A DNA stretch of 33,360 bases. It comes from Flavobacterium chungbukense (GTDB taxonomy: Bacteria; Bacteroidota; Bacteroidia; Flavobacteriales; Flavobacteriaceae). The position numbers and the translations under genes are program-made. The stretch is taken from the NCBI RefSeq assembly GCF_020805785.1, contig NZ_JAJGZV010000010.1, positions 1 through 33,360 of the forward strand, given 5' to 3'. Below are positions 22,823-30,091 of the stretch, piece by piece. The stretch's first letter is position 1. The number at the start of each line of letters is the position of its first letter. The notes below the pieces were generated by a model. The model did no database searches. It had not been told where the DNA came from and saw only the letters and a list, made by a program, of their open reading frames with translations.

Positions 22823-23173
22823 TTATTCTCTTAAAATCTTTTCCATTTTCTTTCCTTTCGCAAGTTCATCGACCAATTTGTCTAGATAACGCAATTTTTG
22901 AATTAACGGATCTTCAATTTCTTCCACTCTATAACCGCAGATAACTCCAGTAATTTTCGAAGCGTTTGGATTGATTTGCGGCGCTTCTTCAAAGAAAGTT
23001 TGAAAGTCTACTTTCTTTTCAATTTGTTCTTTAAGTTGATTGTCATTATACCCTGTTAACCATTTTATTACAATATCTAGTTCTTCTTTGGTGCGTTCTT
23101 TCTTTTCTACTTTTTGAATGTATAAAGGATAAACACTAGAAAATAATATTTTGTAAATTCTTTCTGTTTTCAT
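22823..23173 (-). CDS. DUF2200 protein
   Basis: A 116-residue protein taken from the ATG at 23173 (MKTERIYKILFSSVYPLYIQKVEKKER), the conserved DUF2200 opening; an in-frame start at 23218 would add an unlikely 15 residues. Conserved stretches include IVIKWLTGYN, the FQTFFEEAPQINPNASKITGVICG run in the middle, and IEDPLIQKLRYLDKLVDELAKG at the end. Function unknown; the protein is soluble and probably mixed alpha/beta. It is convergent with the ArsR operon. Confidence 0.85.
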   Translation of the reverse strand: MKTERIYKILFSSVYPLYIQKVEKKERTKEELDIVIKWLTGYNDNQLKEQIEKKVDFQTFFEEAPQINPNASKITGVICGYRVEEIEDPLIQKLRYLDKLVDELAKGKKMEKILRE

Positions 23174-23305
23174 TTGGACCTGTTTTAGAATAAAAGCTTT
23201 GATGTAAAGATAATTCAAAACAATAAAAATGGAAAACGCAATAAATATTTTAATACCTTAGACTTTTAAAATAATGGTATTTAACAATCCTAAATAACTA
23301 CTTAT

Positions 23306-23707
23306 ATGGAAAATAATTCAAACGAAATTACACCAAAAGTCACAGGAATTGGCGGAATTTTCTTTTTTCTTGACAATCCAAAAGAGGCTAAAGATTGGTA
23401 CGCCAAAAATTTAGGTTTAGAAATTAACGATTGGGGTTCTGCCAGTTTTGAATCTAGAAATTTAGAAAATCCCGAACAAATTGAATCGACACAATGGTGT
23501 CCTTTTAAGAAAGGTGACGAATATTTTTCTCCGTCTAAAAAAGATTTTATGGTCAATTATCGCGTTCAAAATATCGAAGGACTTGTAGCAAAATTAAAAG
23601 AAAATGGAGTTACCATTTTAGATGATATCGAAACGTATGATTACGGAAAATTTGTTCATATAATGGATACTGAAGGCAATAAAATTGAACTTTGGGAACC
23701 ATCATAA
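23306..23707 (+). CDS. VOC-superfamily protein (glyoxalase/bleomycin resistance fold)
   Basis: A 133-residue VOC protein: two beta-alpha-beta-beta-beta units, GIGGIFFFLDNPKEAKDWYAKNLGL (12-36) and the second unit ending YGKFVHIMDTEGNKIELWEP. The second-half Glu of IELWEP and the DTEG turn are as expected for a metal site; whether a metal or a bound substrate is used is unknown. Typical single-domain members are dimers. The gene runs convergent to the methionine aminopeptidase gene, with a palindrome filling the gap. Confidence 0.85.
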   Translation: MENNSNEITPKVTGIGGIFFFLDNPKEAKDWYAKNLGLEINDWGSASFESRNLENPEQIESTQWCPFKKGDEYFSPSKKDFMVNYRVQNIEGLVAKLKENGVTILDDIETYDYGKFVHIMDTEGNKIELWEPS

Positions 23708-23762
23708 ACAATTTATAATTAACAATTGATAATTATAAATTGTCAATTATCAATTGTTAATT
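23708..23762. repeat. Two overlapping perfect palindromes
   Basis: Arms 23717-23734 and 23745-23762 are perfectly complementary over 18 bases. A second pair, 23708-23720 with 23731-23743, is perfect over 13 bases and shares sequence with the first, so the two hairpins exclude one another. They fill the gap between the stop codons of convergent genes. Probable dispersed repeat acting as a bidirectional terminator. Confidence 0.75.
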
Positions 23763-23764
23763 GC

Positions 23765-24529
23765 TTAATTCCAAATTTCATTCATTTCGGTCAGAATAAT
23801 GGGTTTTCCTTCTGTCACTACGATAGTATGTTCGTGTTGCGCCATAAATCCGCCTTTATTTCCTACCATTGTCCAGCCGTCTTGCAACGTTTCTGCATAA
23901 GTAGAAGTGGTTGAAATAAACGTTTCAATGGCAACAACAGAATTTTTCTTAAATCTGGTTTGGTTAAAACGATCTCTATAATTGGCAATTTCGTGTGGTG
24001 CTTCGTGAAGGCTTCTCCCTACTCCATGCCCCGTTAAATTTTTAATGACTTTATAACCTCGTTTTTTAGCTTCAGTTTCAATCAGAAATCCAATATCAGA
24101 AATACGAACGCCGCCTTTGATGTTGTAAATAGCTTTGTGTAAAATATCTTTTGAAGCTTCTACTAATTTTTGATGTTCGTTTACATCAGATCCAATCACA
24201 AAAGAACCGCCGTTATCGGACCAAAAACCGCCTAATTCTGCAGAAACATCAATATTAATTAAATCTCCTTCTTGCAAAATTCTTTTATCAGACGGAATTC
24301 CGTGACAAAATTCATTATCAACACTAATGCATGTCCATCCAGGAAAACCGTAAGTCAAATACGGCGCAGATTTAGCTCCTAAATCATTCAGAATTTGTCC
24401 GCCATAATCATCTAATTCTTTTGTAGAGATTCCGGGTTTGGCAAATTTTCTCATTTCTTTCAAAGTAAAAGCAACTGCTTCACTCGCTTTTTTCATTCCG
24501 ATTAATTCTGCTTCTGTTATAATTGACAT
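23765..24529 (-). CDS. map: Type I methionine aminopeptidase
   Basis: A 254-residue enzyme that removes initiator Met from new proteins. The pita-bread fold ligands are visible: INIDVSAELGGFWSDNGG gives the two Asp, GHGVGRSLHEAPHEI the His, VVAIETF the first Glu, and the last Glu is in AQHEHTIVVTEG. The upstream YGFPGWTCISVDNEFCHGIP block is the substrate-pocket signature. Length and motifs are those of a standard bacterial MAP-I without extra domains. A -7 element (24555-24562) lies 25 bases before the start. Confidence 0.92.
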   Translation of the reverse strand: MSIITEAELIGMKKASEAVAFTLKEMRKFAKPGISTKELDDYGGQILNDLGAKSAPYLTYGFPGWTCISVDNEFCHGIPSDKRILQEGDLINIDVSAELGGFWSDNGGSFVIGSDVNEHQKLVEASKDILHKAIYNIKGGVRISDIGFLIETEAKKRGYKVIKNLTGHGVGRSLHEAPHEIANYRDRFNQTRFKKNSVVAIETFISTTSTYAETLQDGWTMVGNKGGFMAQHEHTIVVTEGKPIILTEMNEIWN

Positions 24530-24554
24530 GGTATTTTCTTTACTAATTTCTATT

Positions 24555-24562
24555 CAAACGTA
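24555..24562 (-). promoter_or_regulatory. -7 element TACGTTTG of map
   Basis: A full TAnnTTTG match on the minus strand, 25 bases before the start codon. No TTG 19 bases upstream. Confidence 0.45.
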
Positions 24563-24612
24563 TTGCCGACTAAAATACTACTTTTCTTCAAAATTAAGCG
24601 TTATTTAAATGC

Positions 24613-24649
24613 TTAAACCCTCATAAAATCAATATTTATGAGGGTTTAA
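24613..24649. terminator. Perfect 15-bp hairpin after the SDR gene
   Basis: Arms 24613-24627 and 24635-24649 are fully complementary, loop ATCAATA. It lies 18 bases past the SDR stop. The minus-strand sequence after it is not a clean T-run, so termination is probable but not certain. Confidence 0.65.
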
Positions 24650-24667
24650 ATATTTTTATCCTTTATT

Positions 24668-25402
24668 TTACCAAGGACTTTCTTCGCTTTCGTTTTCTAT
24701 ATCGGGGCTGTAGAATTTTCCTGTTGACCCGTTTTCATCTAAAGTATGTTTAATGATGAAACTTGCTGCGCTTTCTACACTCGCAGGTCCGCTATGATGA
24801 TTAAAATCAGTTGCGGTATAACCTGGATCAATTGCATTTACTTTAAAACCTAAATCTTTTAGTTCATGTGCCAAAGTAATGGTAAAAGCATTTAAAGCTG
24901 TTTTTGAGGAAACATAAGAAACCGCTTTAAAAGCATAATATTTCCAGCTGGGATCACTATGTAGCGTAAGAGAACCAAGCCCTGAAGTAATATTACTGAT
25001 TCTCGGATTCTCGGATTTTTTTAATAATTCAATAAATGCTTGTGTTACTCTGATTACTCCAAAAAAATTGGTATCAAAAACATTCTGAATATTTGCCACA
25101 GAGGTTGTAGACGAATCTTGTGGAACATCACCTAAAATTCCGGCATTATTGATTAAAATATCTAATTTGCCTTGCTCCTTTTCTATACTATTTTTCGCCT
25201 CTAAAACACTTTCGTCGTTTGTAACATCAATCTGAATCGCTTTGATGTTTTGAAATCCTTTTTGGTTTAATTCTTTTACAACTTCTTCACCTTTTGCAAG
25301 ATCACGACTTCCTAAATAAACAAATAATCCTTTTTCCGAAAGCTGTTTTGTTGTTTCTAAACCTATGCTTCTATTTGCGCCTGTAATTAATACTGAATCC
25401 AT
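24668..25402 (-). CDS. Short-chain dehydrogenase/reductase
   Basis: A 244-residue NAD(P)-dependent oxidoreductase of the classical SDR family. The cofactor motif is TGANRSIG (7-14), the NNAG motif follows in DILINNAGILGD, the catalytic Ser is in SNITSG, and Tyr-Lys in YVSSKTALNAF. The region after GSRDLAKGEE has no charged pattern that fixes NADP over NAD. Substrate unknown. It is transcribed away from and downstream of the Crp/Fnr regulator gene on the same strand, and its promoter carries the same dyad at the same spacing, so it is the likely target of that regulator. Confidence 0.87.
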   Translation of the reverse strand: MDSVLITGANRSIGLETTKQLSEKGLFVYLGSRDLAKGEEVVKELNQKGFQNIKAIQIDVTNDESVLEAKNSIEKEQGKLDILINNAGILGDVPQDSSTTSVANIQNVFDTNFFGVIRVTQAFIELLKKSENPRISNITSGLGSLTLHSDPSWKYYAFKAVSYVSSKTALNAFTITLAHELKDLGFKVNAIDPGYTATDFNHHSGPASVESAASFIIKHTLDENGSTGKFYSPDIENESEESPW

Positions 25403-25428
25403 TTTTTATCTTTTTAAATTATTGATTA

Positions 25429-25436
25429 CAAAGTTC
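25429..25436 (-). promoter_or_regulatory. -7 element GAACTTTG of the SDR gene
   Basis: The minus strand matches TAnnTTTG except for its first base. Transcription would start near 25422, 20 bases before the ATG. No TTG at the -33 position. Confidence 0.5.
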
Positions 25437-25457
25437 CATCGATAAAAAATAAAAACA

Positions 25458-25473
25458 TTTGCCAAATGGCAAA
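25458..25473. promoter_or_regulatory. Crp/Fnr-type dyad upstream of SDR
   Basis: TTTGCCAAATGGCAAA: perfect 7-base arms around AA. Its centre is 33 bases from the centre of the SDR -7 element, i.e. about -43 from the start of transcription. Placement fits class II activation. Confidence 0.65.
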
Positions 25474-25482
25474 AAGCGATTT

Positions 25483-26052
25483 TTAGCGAATATTTTTTCT
25501 AATTCTGCTCAAAGAAGATTGCGTAATTCCTAAGTAAGAAGCCAAATAAGAAAGCGGAACACGATTGATTACATTTGGAAACATTTCCATAAAAGATAAA
25601 TAACGCGTTGTAGCATCTTCAGAAACCAGCGGACTTCTTCTGGCTACTTTCTGGATTAAAGCTTTTGAAATTATTTTGTGCACAATAGTATCCCAGCCAA
25701 TAATCGTGTCTAATAATTCTTGCCAGTTTTTTTTAGAAAATACAATCATTTTACAATCTGTAACTGCTTGTACATAGGCAGAAGAGCAAATATTGTTATC
25801 GAAACTTTCTAAATCTACAACCAGATTATTTTCGTCTATAAAATATTTTGTGATTTCTTCACCTTTATTGTTGTAATAACAAACTCGCAGAATTCCTTCT
25901 AAAATAAAACCAACTTCAACAGAAACTTTTCCAGCTTCAGAAAAATACGCCTCTTTTCGAATTTCTCTTTCTTGAGCTTTAGATAAAATCAAATCAATCT
26001 GCTGTTGATTTAAATTGCCAAACTGCAATATATAATTTACTAATTCTTTCAT
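25483..26052 (-). CDS. Crp/Fnr-family transcriptional regulator
   Basis: A 189-residue regulator. The N-terminal cyclic-nucleotide-binding-like barrel shows VGFILEGILRVCYYNNKGEEIT (48-69), and the C-terminal winged helix shows VPLSYLASYLGITQSSLSRIRK with the recognition helix in TQSSLSRIRK. The ligand-contact residues of E. coli Crp are not evident, and no Fnr cysteine cluster is present, so the signal is unknown. A dyad like that before the SDR gene lies upstream at the same spacing from a -7 element, suggesting autoregulation. The predicted transcription start falls at the ATG itself. Confidence 0.85.
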   Translation of the reverse strand: MKELVNYILQFGNLNQQQIDLILSKAQEREIRKEAYFSEAGKVSVEVGFILEGILRVCYYNNKGEEITKYFIDENNLVVDLESFDNNICSSAYVQAVTDCKMIVFSKKNWQELLDTIIGWDTIVHKIISKALIQKVARRSPLVSEDATTRYLSFMEMFPNVINRVPLSYLASYLGITQSSLSRIRKNIR

Positions 26053-26056
26053 GCAC

Positions 26057-26064
26057 GAAAGTTA
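26057..26064 (-). promoter_or_regulatory. -7 element TAACTTTC of the crp/fnr-like gene
   Basis: The minus strand matches TAnnTTTG except for its last base. It ends 4 bases before the start codon, so the message would be leaderless. No TTG at -33. Confidence 0.4.
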
Positions 26065-26085
26065 GGAATAAGTTTTTATAGAGAA

Positions 26086-26101
26086 TTTGTCATATGGCAA
26101 A
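26086..26101. promoter_or_regulatory. Crp/Fnr-type dyad upstream of the regulator gene
   Basis: TTTGTCATATGGCAAA: 16-bp dyad with one mismatch pair. Its centre is 33 bases from the centre of the -7 element at 26057-26064, as for the SDR site. It also lies 46 bases before the plus-strand gene at 26147 and could affect it. Confidence 0.6.
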
Positions 26102-26146
26102 AAATACTGCCGATATATTTATATTAGCAAACTGAAAAACGAAACA

Positions 26147-26734
26147 ATGAAATTAATTCTACAGCTTCTATTTGTTCTTTTTATTAATCTAGGATTTAGC
26201 CAAGATTATAGAGAAGCATTTATAATATTTAAGGATAGTAGCTCTATTGAAGGTTTTGCTGAAATTAAAAATAATGATATATATTTTAAAGTAAAACAAG
26301 AAGATAAAGCAGATAAATGGAGTTATGATTTTGCAAAAGGATTAATTTTTTCATCTTACGGATATTCTGAAAAATATGAATATATTGAATTTGAGCATTC
26401 AAAACCAAAGTTGTTGCAAGTTGTTGAAGAAGGAAATGTAAATCTTTACAGATACGCAAAAGAGTATTATATAGGTCGAAGTTCCAATTTATCTATAGGG
26501 AAATTGCCTTCAGATGAAGACAAAGTTTGGGCAATGACTGAAGCGTTATATGTAAAACGTAAGAATGAACCTTATGCAACAGATATTGAATTTAGCTTTA
26601 CTCTAAGAGCAAAAAAATACTTTGCAGATTGTAAAAAAGTCGTAGAAAAAATCAATAGTAAAAAAATCACCAAAAATAATATCAAAGACATGGTTTTCTT
26701 TTATAATGAATATTGTGATTCAGACTACGAATAA
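26147..26734 (+). CDS. Exported protein of unknown function
   Basis: A 195-residue protein from the ATG at 26147; an upstream in-frame TTG at 26087 would put the operator inside the coding region and is rejected. The signal peptide MKLILQLLFVLFINLGFSQ ends in a type I cleavage pattern (GFS-Q). The mature part starts DYREAFIIFKDSSSIEGFAEIKNNDIYFKV, short strands typical of small outer-membrane-associated or periplasmic Flavobacterium proteins. The C-terminal segment is helical (KKYFADCKKVVEKINSKKIT). No family is recognised. Its stop is only 10 bases from the stop of the convergent VOC gene. TATATTTA at 26114-26121 is a possible -7 element. Confidence 0.75.
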   Translation: MKLILQLLFVLFINLGFSQDYREAFIIFKDSSSIEGFAEIKNNDIYFKVKQEDKADKWSYDFAKGLIFSSYGYSEKYEYIEFEHSKPKLLQVVEEGNVNLYRYAKEYYIGRSSNLSIGKLPSDEDKVWAMTEALYVKRKNEPYATDIEFSFTLRAKKYFADCKKVVEKINSKKITKNNIKDMVFFYNEYCDSDYE

Positions 26735-26744
26735 TGTATTATAA

Positions 26745-27140
26745 CTACATTCCCGGCCAATATAAAAAATTAAATTTATGTCCGTCTGGATCTGCAAAAC
26801 CAAAAGTATAACCAACTTCAAAATTTTCTGGCTCAGAGAAAATAATTCCTCCGATTTCTTTTACTTTTTTATACCAAAGATCCACTTCTTCTCTACTCTT
26901 TGCTGATAAAGAAAAGATAATTTCGTTTTCTGTTTTGGTGTTTGCCAATTTTCCTTTTACAGCAATTTGTAATCTTTGGGGAACAAAAAAGTTAATGATG
27001 AAATTATTTTCAGCAAATATAAAACTCACTAAATCTTCTGTTTCTTTTCCGTTTTGTTTGAAACCTAAATCAGTGTAAAATTGAATTGTTTTTTGTAAAT
27101 CATTAGAAACAAGGTTTCCCCATATCATTTTAGTTTTCAT
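26745..27140 (-). CDS. VOC-superfamily protein, second copy
   Basis: A 131-residue VOC protein. The N-terminal unit is MIWGNLVSNDLQKTIQFYTDLGF and the C-terminal unit ends TFGFADPDGHKFNFLYWPGM, the DPDGH turn of PhnB/glyoxalase-like members. It is not closely similar to the VOC protein at 23306 (different spacing and no shared extended words). Ligand and activity unknown. The gene runs convergent to the exported protein with almost no intergenic sequence. Confidence 0.83.
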   Translation of the reverse strand: MKTKMIWGNLVSNDLQKTIQFYTDLGFKQNGKETEDLVSFIFAENNFIINFFVPQRLQIAVKGKLANTKTENEIIFSLSAKSREEVDLWYKKVKEIGGIIFSEPENFEVGYTFGFADPDGHKFNFLYWPGM

Positions 27141-27260
27141 GAGTTTTAGTTTTAATTGATTATACTCTAAGTTACTATTTTTTTTAGGAAGAACTCAATC
27201 TAAGCAATATGAAAGTAAAGTTTTTTCTTATATTAGCTCATAATGTTATGATTTAAAAGT

Positions 27261-27833
27261 ATGAAAATCTTCAAACCATTCTCTTTTCTTTTCTCTGCGA
27301 TTCTAACTGGCTGCGTTGGAAATATGAATCCAACCGGAGGAAATTCTACACCAAATTATCCATATTTTATCACTACTGAACCTTTGGTAGTAAAGAAAAT
27401 TCAAGTTCCAATTGGTTCAAAATTAGTTTATGAAGAGCATTTTTTTGTTGAAGGAAAACAAGATCACAAAATGCGTGAAGAAAAACTCACTACAATTGAA
27501 TTTCCTGCCGGTAAAGAATTAATTTGGGGAGGCGTTCCTGTGAGATCTATTTATAAATTTTTCAATTCAGAAATGCGAGGTTATACTGTTACGGCAGATT
27601 TTACCAAATTGAGCGAGGATAATAAAACGAGATTTTCAGAATTATGGCAAAGTTGCAGTACTGATCTCGGAATTACTATTAAAAATACGGATGATTGGTC
27701 TTTTAATAAACAAAATATAGCAGATGTAGAAAGTTGCAGCGTAATATATCAACGTTATTTTAAAGACGATACCAAACAGCAATCATTTTTAAATGAAATG
27801 TATGCTGAATTACAGAAAATTAATTCAAAATAA
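27261..27833 (+). CDS. Lipoprotein of unknown function
   Basis: A 190-residue protein with the SPII signal MKIFKPFSFLFSAILTGC; the lipobox is LTGC (Cys18), followed by VGNMNPTGGNSTPNY, a flexible linker. The mature domain has several strands (FITTEPLVVKKIQVPIGSKLVY, KLTTIEFPAGKELIWGGVPV) then a helical and Cys-containing C-terminus (WQSCSTDLG, VESCSVIYQRYF), whose two Cys could pair. No family recognised. The next gene, endonuclease V-like, starts 8 bases later, so the pair is likely co-transcribed. Confidence 0.75.
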   Translation: MKIFKPFSFLFSAILTGCVGNMNPTGGNSTPNYPYFITTEPLVVKKIQVPIGSKLVYEEHFFVEGKQDHKMREEKLTTIEFPAGKELIWGGVPVRSIYKFFNSEMRGYTVTADFTKLSEDNKTRFSELWQSCSTDLGITIKNTDDWSFNKQNIADVESCSVIYQRYFKDDTKQQSFLNEMYAELQKINSK

Positions 27834-27841
27834 AAACATAA

Positions 27842-28354
27842 ATGCCCAATAAAATCTTAGCTTTTGACACGTACTATTTTGATCAAAAAGCAAAAACTGT
27901 TTGTCTTGAATTCGAAGAATGGAATGAAGGCAAAAATTTTAAAGTTTACTCTGAAATCATTGAAAATGTTGAAGAATATATTCCAGGAGAATTTTACAAA
28001 AGAGAATTACCTTGTATTTTAAGTTTACTGCAACAAATTGATTTATCTGAAATTGAAGTAATTGTAGTTGACGGGTTTGTTTATTTAGATGATGAAATGA
28101 AATATGGTTTAGGCGGTTATTTATACGAAAAATTAAATAAAGAAATCCCGATTATTGGTGTGGCTAAAACAAATTTTGCTTCAATAGAACAGAACAAAAA
28201 AGCATTGTTTAGAGGAGACAGTAAAAAACCTTTGTACATTACTTCTATCGGAATTGATTTGGATAAGGCTTTAAAAAAAGTTGAAAGCATGCATGGAGAA
28301 TTTAGATTTCCGACCTTATTAAAAGAATTGGATCGATTAACCAAGGAAATATAA
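27842..28354 (+). CDS. Short endonuclease V-like protein
   Basis: A 170-residue protein with the endonuclease V core. D9 (AFDTYY), E55 (KRELPCIL) and D77 (VVDGFVYLD) stand where the E. coli enzyme has D35, E89 and D110; GVAKTNF (106-112), the lysines near 119-120, RGDSKKPLYITSIG and the closing HGEFRFPTLLKELDRL (151-166, with H151 near E. coli H214) also fit. Endonuclease V cuts DNA or RNA near inosine. It is about 50 residues shorter than the E. coli enzyme (223), and the usual DG-G-AHPR block is altered to DGFVYLDDEMKYGLGG. It sits in an apparent operon with a lipoprotein. Activity may be reduced or changed. Confidence 0.8.
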   Translation: MPNKILAFDTYYFDQKAKTVCLEFEEWNEGKNFKVYSEIIENVEEYIPGEFYKRELPCILSLLQQIDLSEIEVIVVDGFVYLDDEMKYGLGGYLYEKLNKEIPIIGVAKTNFASIEQNKKALFRGDSKKPLYITSIGIDLDKALKKVESMHGEFRFPTLLKELDRLTKEI

Positions 28355-28460
28355 TTCAAGATAAAATTCAGTAAAAAATTTGTTATATTCGTTTTTAGAT
28401 AAAAAACATAAAAATAGCTGGTAAATTGAGAGGTCAGCAATTACTAATTCGGTAATACTA

Positions 28461-29495
28461 ATGGAATCAAACCAGTTGCTTTTCTTTCTTAGTGCTTTAG
28501 GAGCTTTTAATGGATTTATACTCTCATTTTATTTTGCTGTCAATGCAAAAAAGAAAATTTTTGCAAATTACTTTTTATCGTTATTGCTTTTGGTTTTAAG
28601 TATTCGAATTATAAAATCTGTTTTTTTCTACTTTAATCCTTCGCTCTCCAATATTTTTATTCAAATCGGACTTTCGGCTTGTGTTCTTATCGGTCCTTTT
28701 CTTTTCTTAAGCCTTAAATCACACGCTCAAAACGGAAAAACGACTTGGGTTCAACACGTAATACCCTATTTAGCAATTATAACCGTTTTAGGGACTTTTT
28801 ATCCTTATACTCAACATCAGTTAATTTGGAGCCTCTGGATTGTAAAGGCAATATATTTTCAATGGTTGGTATATATTGTTTTATCATTAAAATATCTTCA
28901 GCCTATTTTTTACAAATTCAAAGAAAAAGAAAATTTAAAGAAAATAGACATTTGGTTTCTTAGTATATACTTTGGCGTTTCACTAATATGGTTGGCTTAT
29001 GCCAGCGCGGCTTATACTTCTTACATTGTTGGAGCATTGTCCTTCACCTTTATTTTATATTTAATTATTCTGCTTTTAATTTTCAGAAATACCAGTGAAA
29101 GTATTTTTTTTAAAGAAAAAGAAAAATACAAGAATAAAGAAATGGATGCTGAAATGCTTGACCTTATCCGTCAAAAAATAGTAATTATCGAAGAAAAAGA
29201 ACTTTATCTTAATCCAGATTTCAATCTCGAAGAAGCTGCAAAAGAATTAAAAATAACCAAGCATTTATTATCTCAATACATAAATGAAGTTTTAGGCAAA
29301 TCATTTTCAAATCTTATAAAAGAGTATCGAATTGAAAAAGCTAAAAAATTATTAGAAACCGAAAAAAACTTAACCTATGAAAGTTTGGGTTACGATAGTG
29401 GTTTTACTTCAAAATCTACATTTTTTACGGCATTCAAAAAAATAACCGGTCTGACTCCTGCAGAATATCAAAAATCATATTCAAAAGGAGTTTGA
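28461..29495 (+). CDS. AraC-family regulator with multi-TM sensor domain
   Basis: A 344-residue protein of the membrane-embedded AraC type seen in Bacteroidota. The N-terminal 215 residues contain about seven hydrophobic segments, starting with LLFFLSALGAFNGFILSFYF and LLLLVLSIRIIKSVFFYF. The C-terminal HTH reads FNLEEAAKELKITKHLLSQYI (first helix-turn-helix) and YRIEKAKKLLE, YESLGYDSGFTSKSTFFTAFKK, TGLTPAEYQ. It should sense an envelope or membrane signal and regulate nearby genes; the NTF2-like and DJ-1/NTF2 genes directly downstream are the obvious candidates, unproven. The leader contains a small inverted repeat near 28440-28456 (ATTAC ... GTAAT). Confidence 0.87.
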   Translation: MESNQLLFFLSALGAFNGFILSFYFAVNAKKKIFANYFLSLLLLVLSIRIIKSVFFYFNPSLSNIFIQIGLSACVLIGPFLFLSLKSHAQNGKTTWVQHVIPYLAIITVLGTFYPYTQHQLIWSLWIVKAIYFQWLVYIVLSLKYLQPIFYKFKEKENLKKIDIWFLSIYFGVSLIWLAYASAAYTSYIVGALSFTFILYLIILLLIFRNTSESIFFKEKEKYKNKEMDAEMLDLIRQKIVIIEEKELYLNPDFNLEEAAKELKITKHLLSQYINEVLGKSFSNLIKEYRIEKAKKLLETEKNLTYESLGYDSGFTSKSTFFTAFKKITGLTPAEYQKSYSKGV

Positions 29496-29592
29496 TATTA
29501 TAAATTACGAGTTCTACTTTATAAATTAAAACCTTTTCAATTTTCATCTGCTGGATATTTGTCTCATTATTATTAATTTAAAAATTTTAAAA

Positions 29593-30054
29593 ATGAGAAA
29601 AGTCTTTTTATTTATTTGCTTAAATTTTTTGTTCTTTAATGCCTATTCGCAAGTAAGCGATCCTGGCAATGATTGGCTTTCGATTCAAAAAACACTTAAC
29701 CTGTACTTAGACGGACAAGCGACAGGCGATTCTGTTAAGGTCGGACAGTCATTTCATGATTCGTGGCAGCTAAAATACTTTGCTGATAATAAGTTAAATA
29801 TTGTACGTAAATCTGATTACATGAAAGGTTACAAAGCTCCTTACGCAAGAGTTTCAAATTGGTCAGGACGAATTATTTCTATTGATATTACAAATAGTGT
29901 GGCTGCTGCAAAGGTCGAAATAAGTACTTCAAAGCTTTTATTTATCGATTATTTCAATTTGATGAAAATAAATCAAGACTGGTTTATTGTCGACAAAATT
30001 TCGACTAGAACACCACACAAAACAGTTGAAGCTCCTACGGCAAGTACAAAGTAA
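29593..30054 (+). CDS. Exported NTF2-like (lumazine-binding-type) protein
   Basis: A 153-residue protein: signal peptide about 1-19 (MRKVFLFICLNFLFFNAYS, then Q), then one SnoaL/NTF2-like domain, IQKTLNLYLDGQATGDSVKVGQSFHDSWQL through IISIDITNSVAAAKVEIS to FIDYFNLMKINQDWFIVDKIS. This domain is clearly homologous to the C-terminal domain of the next gene (FH, ISID, A-AK-EI, DYF-L-K, W-IV-K). Such domains form dimeric cups that bind or convert small ligands. The ligand is unknown. The next gene begins 37 bases later. Confidence 0.82.
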   Translation: MRKVFLFICLNFLFFNAYSQVSDPGNDWLSIQKTLNLYLDGQATGDSVKVGQSFHDSWQLKYFADNKLNIVRKSDYMKGYKAPYARVSNWSGRIISIDITNSVAAAKVEISTSKLLFIDYFNLMKINQDWFIVDKISTRTPHKTVEAPTASTK

Positions 30055-30091
30055 TTTAAAACTTAAAGTAATCTTTAAAAACCTTCTGTAT

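Noticed and set aside
23726..23914. 62-codon plus-strand frame downstream of the VOC gene
   Set aside because: It runs through the palindrome and then opposite the map gene; its first residues are translated repeat.
28117..28440. 107-codon minus-strand frame across endonuclease V and its downstream spacer
   Set aside because: Overlaps the well-supported endonuclease V gene on the other strand and shows no recognisable protein features.
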